From Gimesia aquarii (GTDB lineage: Bacteria; Planctomycetota; Planctomycetia; Planctomycetales; Planctomycetaceae), in NCBI RefSeq assembly GCF_007748175.1, contig NZ_CP037422.1, forward strand, positions 1,156,528 through 1,220,527: a DNA stretch of 64,000 nucleotides. The letters are read 5' to 3'. Every line of letters starts with the position of its first letter. The first letter of the stretch is position 1. Under the pieces are notes generated by a model. It searched no databases, was not told where the DNA came from, and saw only the letters and a list, made by a program, of their open reading frames with translations. Positions 8,359 through 18,148 of the stretch are shown one piece after another. The position numbers and the translations under genes were made by a program.

Positions 8359-9639
8359 ATGAGTCTTTATCACCATCAGCATATTCAAACTCATCGCAAA
8401 GGTTTTTCACGTCGTAGTTTTCTGAAAAAATTCTCAATGGGGGCTATAGCTGCGGGAACGCTGAGCTTTCACGACTTAATGAGTGTTTCCGCCGAAGAAC
8501 TGCGTAAAGAAGGGCGTGCGATGATTCTGCTCTGGATGGCCGGAGGCCCCAGCCAGCTTGAAACGTTTGACCCCAAACCAAAGTCATCAGGTGCAGGAGA
8601 TAAAAAAGCGATCTCTACTTCTGTTTCAGGAATTGAGATTTCTGAAAATTGGAAGAATACTGCTAAGGTGATGCAGGATATCGCCCTCATCCGTTCGATG
8701 ACCAACAAAGAAGGGAATCATCAACGTGCCTCCTATCAGATGCATACGGGCTATATTCCGTCAGGCAGTGTGAAGCACCCCAGTCTAGGCTCGAATATCG
8801 CACGTGAAATCGGTAACCGAGAACTGGATATCCCCTCGATTGTTTCTGTGGGAACAACCAATGGCGCAGGGTTCCTGGGGGTTGATTATGAACCGTTCAA
8901 CGTTTCTAACCCGGGAAATACTCCCAATAATGTGGCTGCTACCGTACCGAACCAACGATATCAAAAACGATTAGGATTATTAAACCGTCTGGATTCTGAG
9001 TTTGCCGGACGGGGGGGCGAAGTCGTAGTGAAGAACCATAGTAAAATTTATAACAAAGCATCTTCCCTCGTACTGAGTCCTCAAACAAAAGTTTTTGATT
9101 TTAGTTCAGAGCCAGAGTCATTGCGTGAACAGTATGGCGATAACACGTTTGGAAAAGGCTGTCTGCTGGCACGTAGACTGGTAGAGGCCGGCTCAACGTT
9201 TATCGAAGTCCGTTCAAATGGCTGGGATAACCATGCCAACATCTCGGAAGTGATTACACCGATCTCACAACAAGTAGATACCGGGATGGCGGCGCTCATC
9301 TCTGATCTCAAAGATCGTGGTATGCTGGAACGAACTCTTGTAGTATGGATGGGTGAATTTGGTCGAACACCTAAAATCAATGCTCGTGGAGGCAGAGACC
9401 ATTATCCACGCGTGTTCTCAGCTGCTATGGCCGGAGGCGGTGTGCAGGGGGGACAAGTCATTGGCTCATCAACCGCAAATGGCTCGGCTGTTCAGGATCG
9501 GCCGGTGAGTGTCGCCGATCTGTTCTGTTCGATTTGTCAGTCGTTAAAAGTTGATCCCAAGAAAGAAAACATGAGCCCACTGGGACGTCCGATGAAGATC
9601 GTCGATGGGGGCAAGGTCGTCACAGAGTTATTCTCCTGA
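8359..9639 (+). CDS. DUF1501 family protein (Tat-exported)
   Basis: The product has 426 residues, with GAGGAG six bases before the ATG. The N-terminus has a twin-arginine signal (SRRSFLKKF, then a hydrophobic stretch to about residue 40), so it is exported folded by Tat. DUF1501 belongs to the alkaline-phosphatase/sulfatase-like superfamily: MILLWMAGGPSQLETFDP near the start, WDNHAN and LVVWMGEFGRTPKIN with GGRDHYP near the end are the usual metal-site regions. The enzymatic activity is unproven. It pairs with the DUF1549/DUF1553 gene upstream, probably in one operon. Confidence 0.9.
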   Translation: MSLYHHQHIQTHRKGFSRRSFLKKFSMGAIAAGTLSFHDLMSVSAEELRKEGRAMILLWMAGGPSQLETFDPKPKSSGAGDKKAISTSVSGIEISENWKNTAKVMQDIALIRSMTNKEGNHQRASYQMHTGYIPSGSVKHPSLGSNIAREIGNRELDIPSIVSVGTTNGAGFLGVDYEPFNVSNPGNTPNNVAATVPNQRYQKRLGLLNRLDSEFAGRGGEVVVKNHSKIYNKASSLVLSPQTKVFDFSSEPESLREQYGDNTFGKGCLLARRLVEAGSTFIEVRSNGWDNHANISEVITPISQQVDTGMAALISDLKDRGMLERTLVVWMGEFGRTPKINARGGRDHYPRVFSAAMAGGGVQGGQVIGSSTANGSAVQDRPVSVADLFCSICQSLKVDPKKENMSPLGRPMKIVDGGKVVTELFS

Positions 9640-9675
9640 TAGCGGAAATAACTCTGCCCAGTGAAACAAGAAAGA

Positions 9676-9703
9676 CAGCCGCTTCATGCTCCGGAAGCGG
9701 CTG
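9676..9703 (-). terminator. terminator overlapping the 3' end of the GH57 gene
   Basis: CAGCCGCTTC and GAAGCGGCTG form a perfect 10-bp stem with an 8-base loop. On the minus strand it is followed by a T-rich run (TCTTTCTTGTTT). It overlaps the last codons and stop of the GH57 gene (stop 9684-9686) and lies between two convergent genes, so it may stop transcription from both sides. Confidence 0.65.
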
Positions 9704-11879
9704 CTTCACTAAGCGCTTTGGCTTGAGCGGCTGAGGTATCAAGTGACAGGGTAATACTCACTGACCAGTGTCCCTGTTCGTCAGCCACAAATTCCCAACG
9801 GGGAATGACAACCGAACTCTGATGCACCAGTTCATATCCCCCCTCTGACTGACTGATCGTTTCAATGGGAAAGGTCCAAATATTAGCAGGCGAGGATAAA
9901 TCCAACGCAGCATCCAGCCCCAGCCATTCGTCAACCAAGCCAATTCGATCTATTTTTTCCAGGTCCAATTGAGCACCCAACTCTCCCAGTTGCTTACCCA
10001 GATGGTTATAGAAATAACGGTCACTCGCCCCGGCGGCCATTCCCGCAAAATTAAATTCCACACCAAAATGGAATGGTACATCGGTGGGTAACTGCTCTAG
10101 TTCGTAATGAAATTCCAGGGTACCTGCTGCTCCTTTTGCTAATGATACAGTCTTGGTCATTTCAATCTGGTAAGGACCGACATGCCCCTTACGTATCATA
10201 CGTACTTCGCAGTAATCATCAGTGCGACGCATCGAGCTTTGAAAAACTCCCTGCACAAAATCCCCCACTTCTCCTCCACCATCGATCGCAGTCTGTATAT
10301 CGAGGCCAGGTTGATAGAAATGATCAACCAACGATTTGCGAGGGGTCTCATCATATTTCAATTTCTTGTCCAGATCAGGCTGTTTGAAATTGACTGCATT
10401 ATGAATCTTCCCAAGTTCTTCTCCATTCTGGCTCCCATCCCGTTTCTCCTGTGCCGCTTTACGGATGATTTCATGGTAGGGTTCAGGACGACGATTCAAT
10501 GTTGCAAGAAGATTCTGTTTTGCCCCCCGTACATCCAATTCATAAAGATGCCCCCCTCTTGCAGGTGCGAGGTAGCTTACGAGACGATTGCTGGCCAGTC
10601 GAACTTCCTGACGCGCATCCAGATTGAAATCCGCAGCATCAACAGTAATCCAGTTTGGTTCGGAGCGAGTGATCTTTTCCATTAAAGAATCTGCTGAAAT
10701 CAAATGCTTATAGATAGCATTTCGGAGATGTGGTAAATACAAGCCTCCAAAGGCTCCATGCCAATATGGGCAATTACATTGTGCCCGATACAATTCCACG
10801 CGCGCTTCATTCAGCAAAGGGATATTCTCGGCATCGACTCCTGTTTCTTCCAGGTCTTGCAATCGATCACTGACCTCTAACATTCTGGCATACATTTCAT
10901 TGAGTTCGGCGTATTTCACACGAAAGTTGCGCCAAAAACCTCCCCGTAGATAAGGCTTCAATCGATCAAAGCCTTCTACAGGAGCAAACTTTTCTTTTAA
11001 TTCTGCCAGTTCGAGCTGACGTTCCGGTGAAAGTGCCCACTCCGTCATCTCACGATAGCTGGCATCGGGAAGATAACAACTCCCCAAAGGTGAGACCGAG
11101 TCGACGGCTTCGGAAAGCGTTGTTACTTTTAACCAGTCACTGTTTTGTTGCAGCAGATCTAGAAATTTTTTCAACCAGCCATCACGATAAACATGGTCAT
11201 AAGTTCCAGGCCAGGCTCCAAATTTCTCGCCATCGTCACCAAAGACTACAACTGAATTGGGCTGGTGATCGGCAATCTGTTTCAGATAATGGATGGTCTC
11301 CACGGGATCTGTAAACGGTATTTGATAACGCAATGTTTCGTTGTCTGGAAAGATCTTTAGTAAACGGCCTTCGTCTTCCGACAGATAATAGCCGTGCATC
11401 TCATCAGCACGAACTCCGGCAGCACTAAAATGTGAGTCATCAAGGAGAGTATATTCCATGCCCGCATCGACTAGATCCGAAGCAAATGCCTGCTCCCAGA
11501 CACGTTCTGGAACCCACATTCCCCTGATGGGAGTTCCAAACAATTTCTTCAGGTAATCAGTATAAGCCAGGATTTGCCCAATTCGGTCACGCCGAGGAAT
11601 TCCCGCCAGAATGGGCTCATAAAACGGTCCACCTAGAATCTCTACTTGACCAGATTCAGCTAATCCCCGTACTCTGTCGATGTATTCAGGATGCACATCG
11701 ACCAGCCATTCCATCAAGCTACCTGAAGTATGTAATGAAAAGGGAATATCAGGGTAATTTGATAAAACATCCAGAAATGGCTGATAGCTGTTTTGATAGG
11801 ATTCTTCGAAAACCCCTTCAAAATTCCCAACTGGTTGATGGTTGTGAATGACTAATACGAGCCGAAGTCGACAGCCCAT
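9684..11879 (-). CDS. GH57 family enzyme (alpha-amylase / 4-alpha-glucanotransferase type)
   Basis: The product has 731 residues. The ATG at 11879 is chosen because GAAAGG lies nine bases upstream and family members start just before this point; a GTG at 11909 is the longer option. The GH57 motifs appear in order: IHNHQPVG, GGPFYEPIL, MWVPERVWE (Glu, the expected nucleophile), FGDDGEKFG (Asp, the expected acid/base) and YLRGGFWRNFRVKY. The C-terminal half has the DUF1925/DUF1926-like beta domains of glucanotransferases. No signal peptide is seen, so it acts in the cytoplasm, probably on glycogen or maltodextrin. Upstream on the same strand are galT and glgA, which supports a glycogen role. 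GH57 subtypes cannot be separated by eye. Confidence 0.85.
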   Translation of the reverse strand: MGCRLRLVLVIHNHQPVGNFEGVFEESYQNSYQPFLDVLSNYPDIPFSLHTSGSLMEWLVDVHPEYIDRVRGLAESGQVEILGGPFYEPILAGIPRRDRIGQILAYTDYLKKLFGTPIRGMWVPERVWEQAFASDLVDAGMEYTLLDDSHFSAAGVRADEMHGYYLSEDEGRLLKIFPDNETLRYQIPFTDPVETIHYLKQIADHQPNSVVVFGDDGEKFGAWPGTYDHVYRDGWLKKFLDLLQQNSDWLKVTTLSEAVDSVSPLGSCYLPDASYREMTEWALSPERQLELAELKEKFAPVEGFDRLKPYLRGGFWRNFRVKYAELNEMYARMLEVSDRLQDLEETGVDAENIPLLNEARVELYRAQCNCPYWHGAFGGLYLPHLRNAIYKHLISADSLMEKITRSEPNWITVDAADFNLDARQEVRLASNRLVSYLAPARGGHLYELDVRGAKQNLLATLNRRPEPYHEIIRKAAQEKRDGSQNGEELGKIHNAVNFKQPDLDKKLKYDETPRKSLVDHFYQPGLDIQTAIDGGGEVGDFVQGVFQSSMRRTDDYCEVRMIRKGHVGPYQIEMTKTVSLAKGAAGTLEFHYELEQLPTDVPFHFGVEFNFAGMAAGASDRYFYNHLGKQLGELGAQLDLEKIDRIGLVDEWLGLDAALDLSSPANIWTFPIETISQSEGGYELVHQSSVVIPRWEFVADEQGHWSVSITLSLDTSAAQAKALSEAAASGA

Positions 11880-12270
11880 GGGCCGCATCCTTTCATCCGT
11901 GTAAAACACAGAAATATCAATTACGCTATATAATGGAACCGACTACCGAAATCAGGCCGAGTCGAAAGATCTATTCCATCATATTGCAAATACTGATCCC
12001 GCAAGATTTGTTACGAATATAACTTATAGTAAATTCAATCTCAGAAATATCATAGAGCACTTTTTAGGAGAATATAATCCAAGTCCCCTTAAAATCGATA
12101 CTCTCGATCCTGAAATGCAGATGAATTCAGGTCAATTGTTAAAGCAGGTAATTTTTCGCCAGTTCTTTTAACTGGATTGACTCCGAATGTAACACCTAAT
12201 TCTCTATTTTATCCTCGAAAGAAGTTCGTAATCCGCAATACTTTGTATTGTCGAAATCATTACATCCAAT
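11880..12270. other. 391-bp intergenic region, no gene seen
   Basis: It lies between galT and the GH57 gene, both on the minus strand, and probably carries the GH57 promoter. Short inverted repeats are visible: CAATAC-TTT-GTATTG (12236-12250), CCTGAA...TTCAGG (about 12110-12132) and CCAGTT-CTTTT-AACTGG (about 12160-12175). None is followed by a clear T-run on the minus strand, so no firm terminator is called for galT. Confidence 0.5.
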
Positions 12271-13266
12271 TCAGGATCCGAGCTGTTTTTTGAGATGTTT
12301 GATAGCCTGTTCAGGAAAAACTGGATTGATAAACATGTTCGTCGAGAGTTCAAAGCCTGCCAGATGTGCTAATCTTGGGTAAATTCGCAGGCTCCACGCG
12401 TAGCCAGATTCTTTAGTAGTATCAAAGGGTGGTGTTTGAATGACATAATTAAAGTCGTGACTTCCCAGAATTTCTTCCAAAGCCAACAGCAGACGTCGGC
12501 TGGTCTGGGCCAAATCATCCAGCTCCTGGTCAGTAGAATCGTCAAAATGCGTCCTTAGAGTACGAGGCACAATCCAGGTTTCAAAGGCAAAGCGACTGGC
12601 ATAGGGACAAACGACATTAAAGTGTGTGGTTGAAGTCACCAGCCCCGAAAATCCTGATGGCATCTCCTGAGAGAATGTACTGAAAAGAGAATTCTCATGT
12701 TGCTCCAGATATCGTTGAGCCGTTTCTAGCTCCTGAGATAAAGATTCGGGAACAACCTGACTGGCGACGAGTTGTGAGTGTGCGTGCCCCAACGAAGCCC
12801 CACCAAGAATTCCCTGATTTTTGAAGACGATCACATAATTCAATTGAGGGTCGCACCGATGTACGGCTACGCGATTGCGATACGCACGAAAGATCTCCTG
12901 AAATTGGGAAAGTCCCAACCGAGTCACTTGAGTTTCAAATTGAGGACATTCGACAATGACTTCATGCACACCGTATGAATTTTGATCTGAAGATGGATCG
13001 TTAGAGGGAATGAGTGCTGGATACTTATTCGCCACCACTCTTAAACTCCAGCCGGGCTGATTCGGTTCACTTTGTGAAGTACGCACTGCATAGACTTCGA
13101 GAGTTGTCTCCGATTCTTTCCCTTCAGCGAAAGGATCGGTTTCCATTTGCACTTGAATATCTTCATCGAATGGAGCAGTTTTCGCGATAGCAATGGGACG
13201 CTTGGCACGTTCCGGCGCAAAGATCGTCGTAAAACCCGTTAATGGATCAGTGCGGATGACAGACAT
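12271..13266 (-). CDS. galT: galactose-1-phosphate uridylyltransferase
   Basis: The product has 331 residues, typical for the family. It catalyses the exchange of UDP-glucose and galactose-1-phosphate in the Leloir pathway, in the cytoplasm. The HIT-fold catalytic region reads GGASLGHAHSQLVA (about residue 165), matching the HxH-Q signature with the second His as the uridylylated nucleophile. The N-terminus (DPLTGFTTIFAPERAKRP) and LVVANKYPAL-type segment also fit. The gene follows glgA by 51 bp on the same strand, so galactose-derived glucose-1-phosphate may feed glycogen synthesis; this is inferred from order only. Confidence 0.88.
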   Translation of the reverse strand: MSVIRTDPLTGFTTIFAPERAKRPIAIAKTAPFDEDIQVQMETDPFAEGKESETTLEVYAVRTSQSEPNQPGWSLRVVANKYPALIPSNDPSSDQNSYGVHEVIVECPQFETQVTRLGLSQFQEIFRAYRNRVAVHRCDPQLNYVIVFKNQGILGGASLGHAHSQLVASQVVPESLSQELETAQRYLEQHENSLFSTFSQEMPSGFSGLVTSTTHFNVVCPYASRFAFETWIVPRTLRTHFDDSTDQELDDLAQTSRRLLLALEEILGSHDFNYVIQTPPFDTTKESGYAWSLRIYPRLAHLAGFELSTNMFINPVFPEQAIKHLKKQLGS

Positions 13267-13317
13267 AATGTGTAGTTAACTTAAGTGAGATGGAGAATAG
13301 GATTCATTACTTACAAG

Positions 13318-14829
13318 TCAAGGAGAGGAAGAAACGGATTCCGTTTTGCAGGCGCGAAGGCTGCAGGCGCGCTGATAAACGGAGAGATAATTTTGGGCAC
13401 TCTGGTTCCAGGACCAGTCTTTCGTCATGCCTGTTTGTATCAGCTGGTTCCAGTTTTGTTTGTCAGAATACATCTCAACGGCACGACGCATCTGCCTATA
13501 TAACACTGTGGCATCAAAGTGCCAGAATGAAAAACCGTTTGCTGTTCCGTTTTCGAGATTTTCTCCGGATGCATCGATGACCGAATCAGCCAGTCCCCCG
13601 ACTTCATGCACGAGTGGCACCGTTCCATAAATGAGGCTATACATCTGGTTTAACCCACATGGCTCAAATTGACTGGGCATCAGAAAAATATCCAACCCGG
13701 CTTCTATCTGATGGGCCAGTGCTTCATCAAAGCCAATATAGGTCGCCACCTTATCTGGAAATCGTTTTGCCAGATTCGTAAATGCCACTTCGTGTAATGG
13801 ATCTCCCGTTCCCAGAAAAATCATCTGCACATCAGTAGTTAGTAGATTTTCTGCCGCATCAAGAATCAACGAAAATCCTTTTTGATCAGTCATTCGGGAA
13901 ATTGTGCCTAGCAAAGGCACATCTGGCCGTTGCGGCAATCCCAATCGCGCTTGCAAAGCTGCTTTACACCGGGGCTTGCCTTCTTCAACAGTTTTCGCAC
14001 TATAATTTGCTTCGATATTCGGATCGGTTTCCGGGTTCCACTCACTCGGATCCACACCATTCAAAATGCCTACCAAGCGATCTGCATGTGAGTCAAGCAC
14101 TCCATGTAAACCATAACCGAATCGCTCTGTTCGAATTTCATTTGCATAGGTCGGACTGACTGTGGTAATCATGTCTGAGAAAACAATACCGGTTTTCAGA
14201 AGGTTTAGCTGACCGAAGAATTCCATTTGATGGCGATTAAAATATTTCCAGTCAATCCCTGTCAACAACATGTCCCAATGCCAATATTGGCCCTGAAATG
14301 CCATATTATGAATGGTATAAATAGAAGCCGTCTTTTCAAAACCGGGACGATCCTGATATTCAATATTCAAAAGCGCGGGTATCAATCCGGTCTGCCAGTC
14401 ATTGGAATGAATTACATCCGGCTTCAGGTTCAGTTTATCTACGAATTCAAGAACAGAGCGACTGAAGAAAATAAATCGCTCACAATTGTCCTGATAATCG
14501 CAACCCCCCTCATGATATAATTCGGGACGATCAAAATAGCGAGGTTGATCTACCAAATAGACCGAGACATTGGAATTGGGAAATTTTGCTTTCAACAAGC
14601 TGGCTTCGACATCCTTACTACCTACAGAAATGATGACTTTCTCTGGACAAGTTTCAAAATCGTCTGCGTTGATACCCCGTCTGGCAGTTGATTGAGGATA
14701 ATAAGGCAAAAACAAGCTGACTTCATGTCCTGCTTCTGCCAATGCTTTTGACAAAGCGGAAGCGACATCGGCCAGTCCGCCCGTCTTTGCAAATGGAATC
14801 GCCTCTGAACTTGCTAAAACGATTTTCAT
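13318..14829 (-). CDS. glgA: glycogen synthase
   Basis: The product has 503 residues from the ATG at 14829 (GGGGAT just upstream); the longer in-frame start at 14862 adds residues not found in the family. It elongates alpha-1,4-glucan from ADP- or UDP-glucose (GT5, GT-B fold). KTGGLADV near residue 15 is the canonical substrate loop; IHSNDWQTGLIP, YTIHNMAFQG, RMTDQKGFSLI and the C-terminal PSQFEPCGLNQMYSL region all match. It is cytoplasmic. galT follows and the two are probably cotranscribed; glgC is at 29755-30990. Confidence 0.95.
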   Translation of the reverse strand: MKIVLASSEAIPFAKTGGLADVASALSKALAEAGHEVSLFLPYYPQSTARRGINADDFETCPEKVIISVGSKDVEASLLKAKFPNSNVSVYLVDQPRYFDRPELYHEGGCDYQDNCERFIFFSRSVLEFVDKLNLKPDVIHSNDWQTGLIPALLNIEYQDRPGFEKTASIYTIHNMAFQGQYWHWDMLLTGIDWKYFNRHQMEFFGQLNLLKTGIVFSDMITTVSPTYANEIRTERFGYGLHGVLDSHADRLVGILNGVDPSEWNPETDPNIEANYSAKTVEEGKPRCKAALQARLGLPQRPDVPLLGTISRMTDQKGFSLILDAAENLLTTDVQMIFLGTGDPLHEVAFTNLAKRFPDKVATYIGFDEALAHQIEAGLDIFLMPSQFEPCGLNQMYSLIYGTVPLVHEVGGLADSVIDASGENLENGTANGFSFWHFDATVLYRQMRRAVEMYSDKQNWNQLIQTGMTKDWSWNQSAQNYLSVYQRACSLRACKTESVSSSP

Positions 14830-15304
14830 AAATCCCCAATCTATTCCGGATTCAAAATCCACTGAAAAGGCTACAATATTCTATACGTTATTATCTGTTG
14901 AATGTAAGGGATCTGTAAACACAAGAAGAGACCAAAGCCTGTATGCATTACGCCATTTCAGAAAGATTATTTTAGGTTGATCAAGTAAAACGCGTTTATC
15001 ATGTGAAGTATTTTGTAGTTCAAATCCCGAGAGATTTATTCAAACTCCAGTTTTACTGAAAGATCAGTTACTGATTTTACCTCTTTGTTCAGTAAAATTA
15101 GGAAAGTTCTCTCGCAAAATAACGTATGTGTAATTGCGTATCAATTTCAGATTCGAGATATTATAAGATTTGGCTCCGACAAAGACACATGATTCTCTAA
15201 TGTTTCTTGCTCAAGGATAAGTTTCACGATCAAAAAATTGATAACTTAACGGCGACTTTACTAATAGCCCATCATGAACACAACACAGAGTCCCAAGTTG
15301 CATT
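14830..15304. other. 475-bp divergent intergenic region
   Basis: AT-rich DNA between glgA (minus) and the histidine kinase (plus); it must hold promoters for both. No coding frame is convincing. The visible structure is the nested inverted repeat at 15051-15097, described separately. Confidence 0.5.
15051..15097. repeat. nested inverted repeat in a divergent promoter region
   Basis: TTTTACTGAA (15051-15060) and TTCAGTAAAA (15088-15097) are perfect 10-bp arms. Inside lies a second small repeat, ATCAG-TTA-CTGAT (15063-15075). The element could be an operator for the kinase/regulator pair or for glgA, or an RNA hairpin; there is no T-run to call a terminator. Confidence 0.45.
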
Positions 15305-16768
15305 ATGAATGATCCATCGGTATTTAAGGATGAATCTACTACTGAAGGCTTAACCCCAAATGAGCCTCCACAATCAGGTTCTGCCTCTAAAACTGTGCCG
15401 AATTCACAATCCCAAATTCATCATGATGCCTTTTCATGGGAACTACCGGCGGAAGAAATCACTCTGAGAATTCGCTGGTTTGGCCTTTGTGTCGGCTATG
15501 TGCTGGTAAATTTAGTCGGAAATAACTCTGCCATTCAAGTTTCTCAGTTAAACTGGATACTGACCTTGGGCGCTGTCTTTGCTTTGGCGGACACCTACTT
15601 CAGCTTTCGCGGTCGTGTCTTTCTAGGAGAGTGGCCGATCATCATCTCGGTGATGGAAGCGTTATTTATTGGATTACTCTGCCACTATGATGCGGGCTTG
15701 AACAGTCCTTTCCGCTTTTATTATTTCCTCTCCTTGATCGTCTGCTCGATTCGGCATTCTCCATCGATCGCTTACATTACGTTAGCTCTTCATCTTGCTA
15801 GCTTCACAACGCTCCTGTTTACCAGTCCCTCGGTTCCCAAGGACTGGCCTACACAATTGATGTTGATGATTGTCTGGATGGGTTGGGTCGCCTGGGCCAG
15901 TATTGCATTTTCCAGACTGGTCAAGCGAGCAAGTATGGAGCTTTCTGTTGCCAACGCACAGCTCAAACAAAATCAAGAACTCCTGGAAGAACGAATTGCA
16001 CGCCGCACCAGTGATCTGCAAGAATCGCAGGCACTTCTTATTCAGCAGGAAAAACATGCTGCCTTTGGCCTATTGGCGGCCGGAATCGCCCATGAAGTTG
16101 GTAATCCACTGGCAGGTATCAGCTCTTTAGTCCAACTATGGAATCGTCAGAATAACGATGAATATACCAACAAACGACTTGAAGAAGTGGATGGCCAATT
16201 ACAAAGAATACAACGTATTCTACGGGAACTGATCGACTTCAGCCGCCCGGCAACCAGCGAACGAAATCGTTGTAATATTAATGAACTCATTACAGAGTCA
16301 TTAAATATCTCAAAATATTATAAACGCAAAAAAGGGAAAAAGATCATTACCCGTTTTGCTGAGAACTTACCAATCGTCCAAGTGGTTCGAGACCAGCTTG
16401 TCCAGGTGATTCTCAATTTAATTTTAAACGCGATGGATGCTACTGAAGAGGGCGAATCGATCGAAATTACCACCGAAGCGAAAGCCGGTCAAATTCTGAT
16501 CTCAGTCCACGACAATGGTCATGGAATCCGAGACGAAGATAAAGAGAAACTGTTTCAACCTTACTTTACCACAAAAGCAAAAGGCACTGGTCTGGGTTTG
16601 TTTGTTTGTAAAAATATTCTTGAACATTCAAACTCAGGTTCAATTGAAATTGATGATACAGTAAAAGATGGTGCGAGATTTATTGTCTCACTCAATTGTG
16701 ACGAACTCAATGGTCTGGCAGATATCCCTCCCGGTCAGGCGAATGAAATTAAATTTGTAACGACATGA
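15305..16768 (+). CDS. membrane histidine kinase (NtrB/ZraS-like)
   Basis: The product has 487 residues. Residues about 55-205 hold about five or six membrane helices with no obvious extracellular sensor, then a coiled coil (about 210-245), then the kinase core. His263 in AAGIAHEVGNPLAG is the expected phosphorylation site; the N box (VILNLILNAMDA), DNGHGI and GTGLGL form the ATP-binding domain. It presumably phosphorylates the response regulator encoded 24 bp downstream, as in NtrB-NtrC pairs. The signal is unknown. The start at 15305 lacks a clear ribosome-binding site. Confidence 0.9.
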   Translation: MNDPSVFKDESTTEGLTPNEPPQSGSASKTVPNSQSQIHHDAFSWELPAEEITLRIRWFGLCVGYVLVNLVGNNSAIQVSQLNWILTLGAVFALADTYFSFRGRVFLGEWPIIISVMEALFIGLLCHYDAGLNSPFRFYYFLSLIVCSIRHSPSIAYITLALHLASFTTLLFTSPSVPKDWPTQLMLMIVWMGWVAWASIAFSRLVKRASMELSVANAQLKQNQELLEERIARRTSDLQESQALLIQQEKHAAFGLLAAGIAHEVGNPLAGISSLVQLWNRQNNDEYTNKRLEEVDGQLQRIQRILRELIDFSRPATSERNRCNINELITESLNISKYYKRKKGKKIITRFAENLPIVQVVRDQLVQVILNLILNAMDATEEGESIEITTEAKAGQILISVHDNGHGIRDEDKEKLFQPYFTTKAKGTGLGLFVCKNILEHSNSGSIEIDDTVKDGARFIVSLNCDELNGLADIPPGQANEIKFVTT

Positions 16769-16792
16769 AATATCAATAGGACTTAATTCAAC

Positions 16793-18148
16793 GTGCAACT
16801 CAACCGATCCGTACTGATTGTCGAAGACGAAGAAGTAATCCGAAGTTCTCTGTCTGAATACCTTACCAGTGAAGGCTACCAAACCATGCAGGCTTCCACT
16901 GTCACTAAAGCTCTGGAACTAGCCCGTAGCCAGGATTTCAATGTCGCGATATGTGATGTTCAATTACCTGACGGTGATGGCATTGAATTACTCAGACGAT
17001 TACAAAATATCAAACCCAGTATCTTTGTGCTGATCATCACGGCCTATGCCACAGTCGAAAATACGATCTCCGCTTTTAAAGCCGGAGCATTCGATTATTT
17101 AGTCAAACCGGTCATTTTTGATGATCTGTCTCATAAACTAAATCGACTCTTTGAATACCAGAAAATCTTTTATGAAAACCAGATCCTGAGACGGGAACTG
17201 GCGCGTAGTCCCGGAATTGAAGAAGTCGTCGGCAGTAGTAAAACACTACAAAATTTACAAAACACGATTCGAAAAATTGCGGCTACTAATTCGAATGTAG
17301 TTCTCTTTGGGGAATCAGGAACGGGTAAGGAATTATTCGCCCGCTCGATTCACTCAAATGGTCCAAATAGGGAGCAACGTTTCCTGGCGGTCAATTGTGG
17401 AATGCGACCGATTGAATTATTGGAATCACAACTATTCGGATCCGCCGCCAGTTCACCGCAGTATCCGCAAGCAGAGCAAACCGGTGTTTTTAAAAATGCG
17501 GATGGCGGAACAGTTTATCTGGATGAAATCTCTCAACTTCCCCTGGGAACACAGGGGAAACTGCTACGTGCCATCGAATATGGCGAAATTCTTCCATTGG
17601 GTAGTGCGGAACCGGTTAAGGTGGATGTGCGTCTAATCGCATCCACAACACAAGATCTGTCAGAAATGGTCAAACAGGGTGAATTCGAAGAAGATCTCTT
17701 CTATCGTCTGGACGGGATGAAAATTCATGTTCCTGCTTTAAGAGAGCGAGTGGATGATATTCCAGAACTAGTAGAATATTTCATTTCCAAACACTCGAGT
17801 AAAATGGGAAAGCGGGTCACTGGAGCGACCAGCGAAACAATTCGCACACTCATGTCAGCAGAATGGAAAGGAAATGTTCGTCAACTGGACAATGCAATCG
17901 AACGTGCCGTCATGATGTGTGACGACAACATGATCTGCCTGAATGATCTGCCACCGGAATTGCATCAGGATGAACCGCCTTTACCTGATGTTGATGACTT
18001 ACGTCTGGCACTTAGACATTATGAGCGAATGCATATCACTCGCGTATTGAAAGACAGCACTGATAAACGTGAAGCAGCCAAACGCTTAAAACTCGGACTA
18101 TCTAGCCTCTACCGTAAGATCGAAGAACTGGAGATTGAGCTTGAGTAG
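16793..18148 (+). CDS. NtrC-type response regulator lacking the GAFTGA loop
   Basis: The product has 451 residues from a GTG at 16793 (AGGA upstream). The receiver domain (about 1-120) has Asp55 in CDVQLPDGDG. The AAA+ domain (about 145-375) has Walker A GESGTGKE, Walker B GGTVYLDEI and FEEDLFYRLDGMKI with the arginine region. The C-terminus is a Fis-type helix-turn-helix (EAAKRLKLGLSSLYRKI). In the place where family members have GAFTGA, after ESQLFG, the sequence runs SAASSPQYPQAEQTGVF, so the sigma-54 contact loop is absent. It may therefore act without sigma-54. Partner of the kinase upstream. Confidence 0.9.
   Translation: MQLNRSVLIVEDEEVIRSSLSEYLTSEGYQTMQASTVTKALELARSQDFNVAICDVQLPDGDGIELLRRLQNIKPSIFVLIITAYATVENTISAFKAGAFDYLVKPVIFDDLSHKLNRLFEYQKIFYENQILRRELARSPGIEEVVGSSKTLQNLQNTIRKIAATNSNVVLFGESGTGKELFARSIHSNGPNREQRFLAVNCGMRPIELLESQLFGSAASSPQYPQAEQTGVFKNADGGTVYLDEISQLPLGTQGKLLRAIEYGEILPLGSAEPVKVDVRLIASTTQDLSEMVKQGEFEEDLFYRLDGMKIHVPALRERVDDIPELVEYFISKHSSKMGKRVTGATSETIRTLMSAEWKGNVRQLDNAIERAVMMCDDNMICLNDLPPELHQDEPPLPDVDDLRLALRHYERMHITRVLKDSTDKREAAKRLKLGLSSLYRKIEELEIELE

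Noticed and set aside
15010-15035. tRNA T-arm-like string (AGTTCAAATCCCGAG)
   Set aside because: No matching acceptor, D or anticodon arms could be placed around it.
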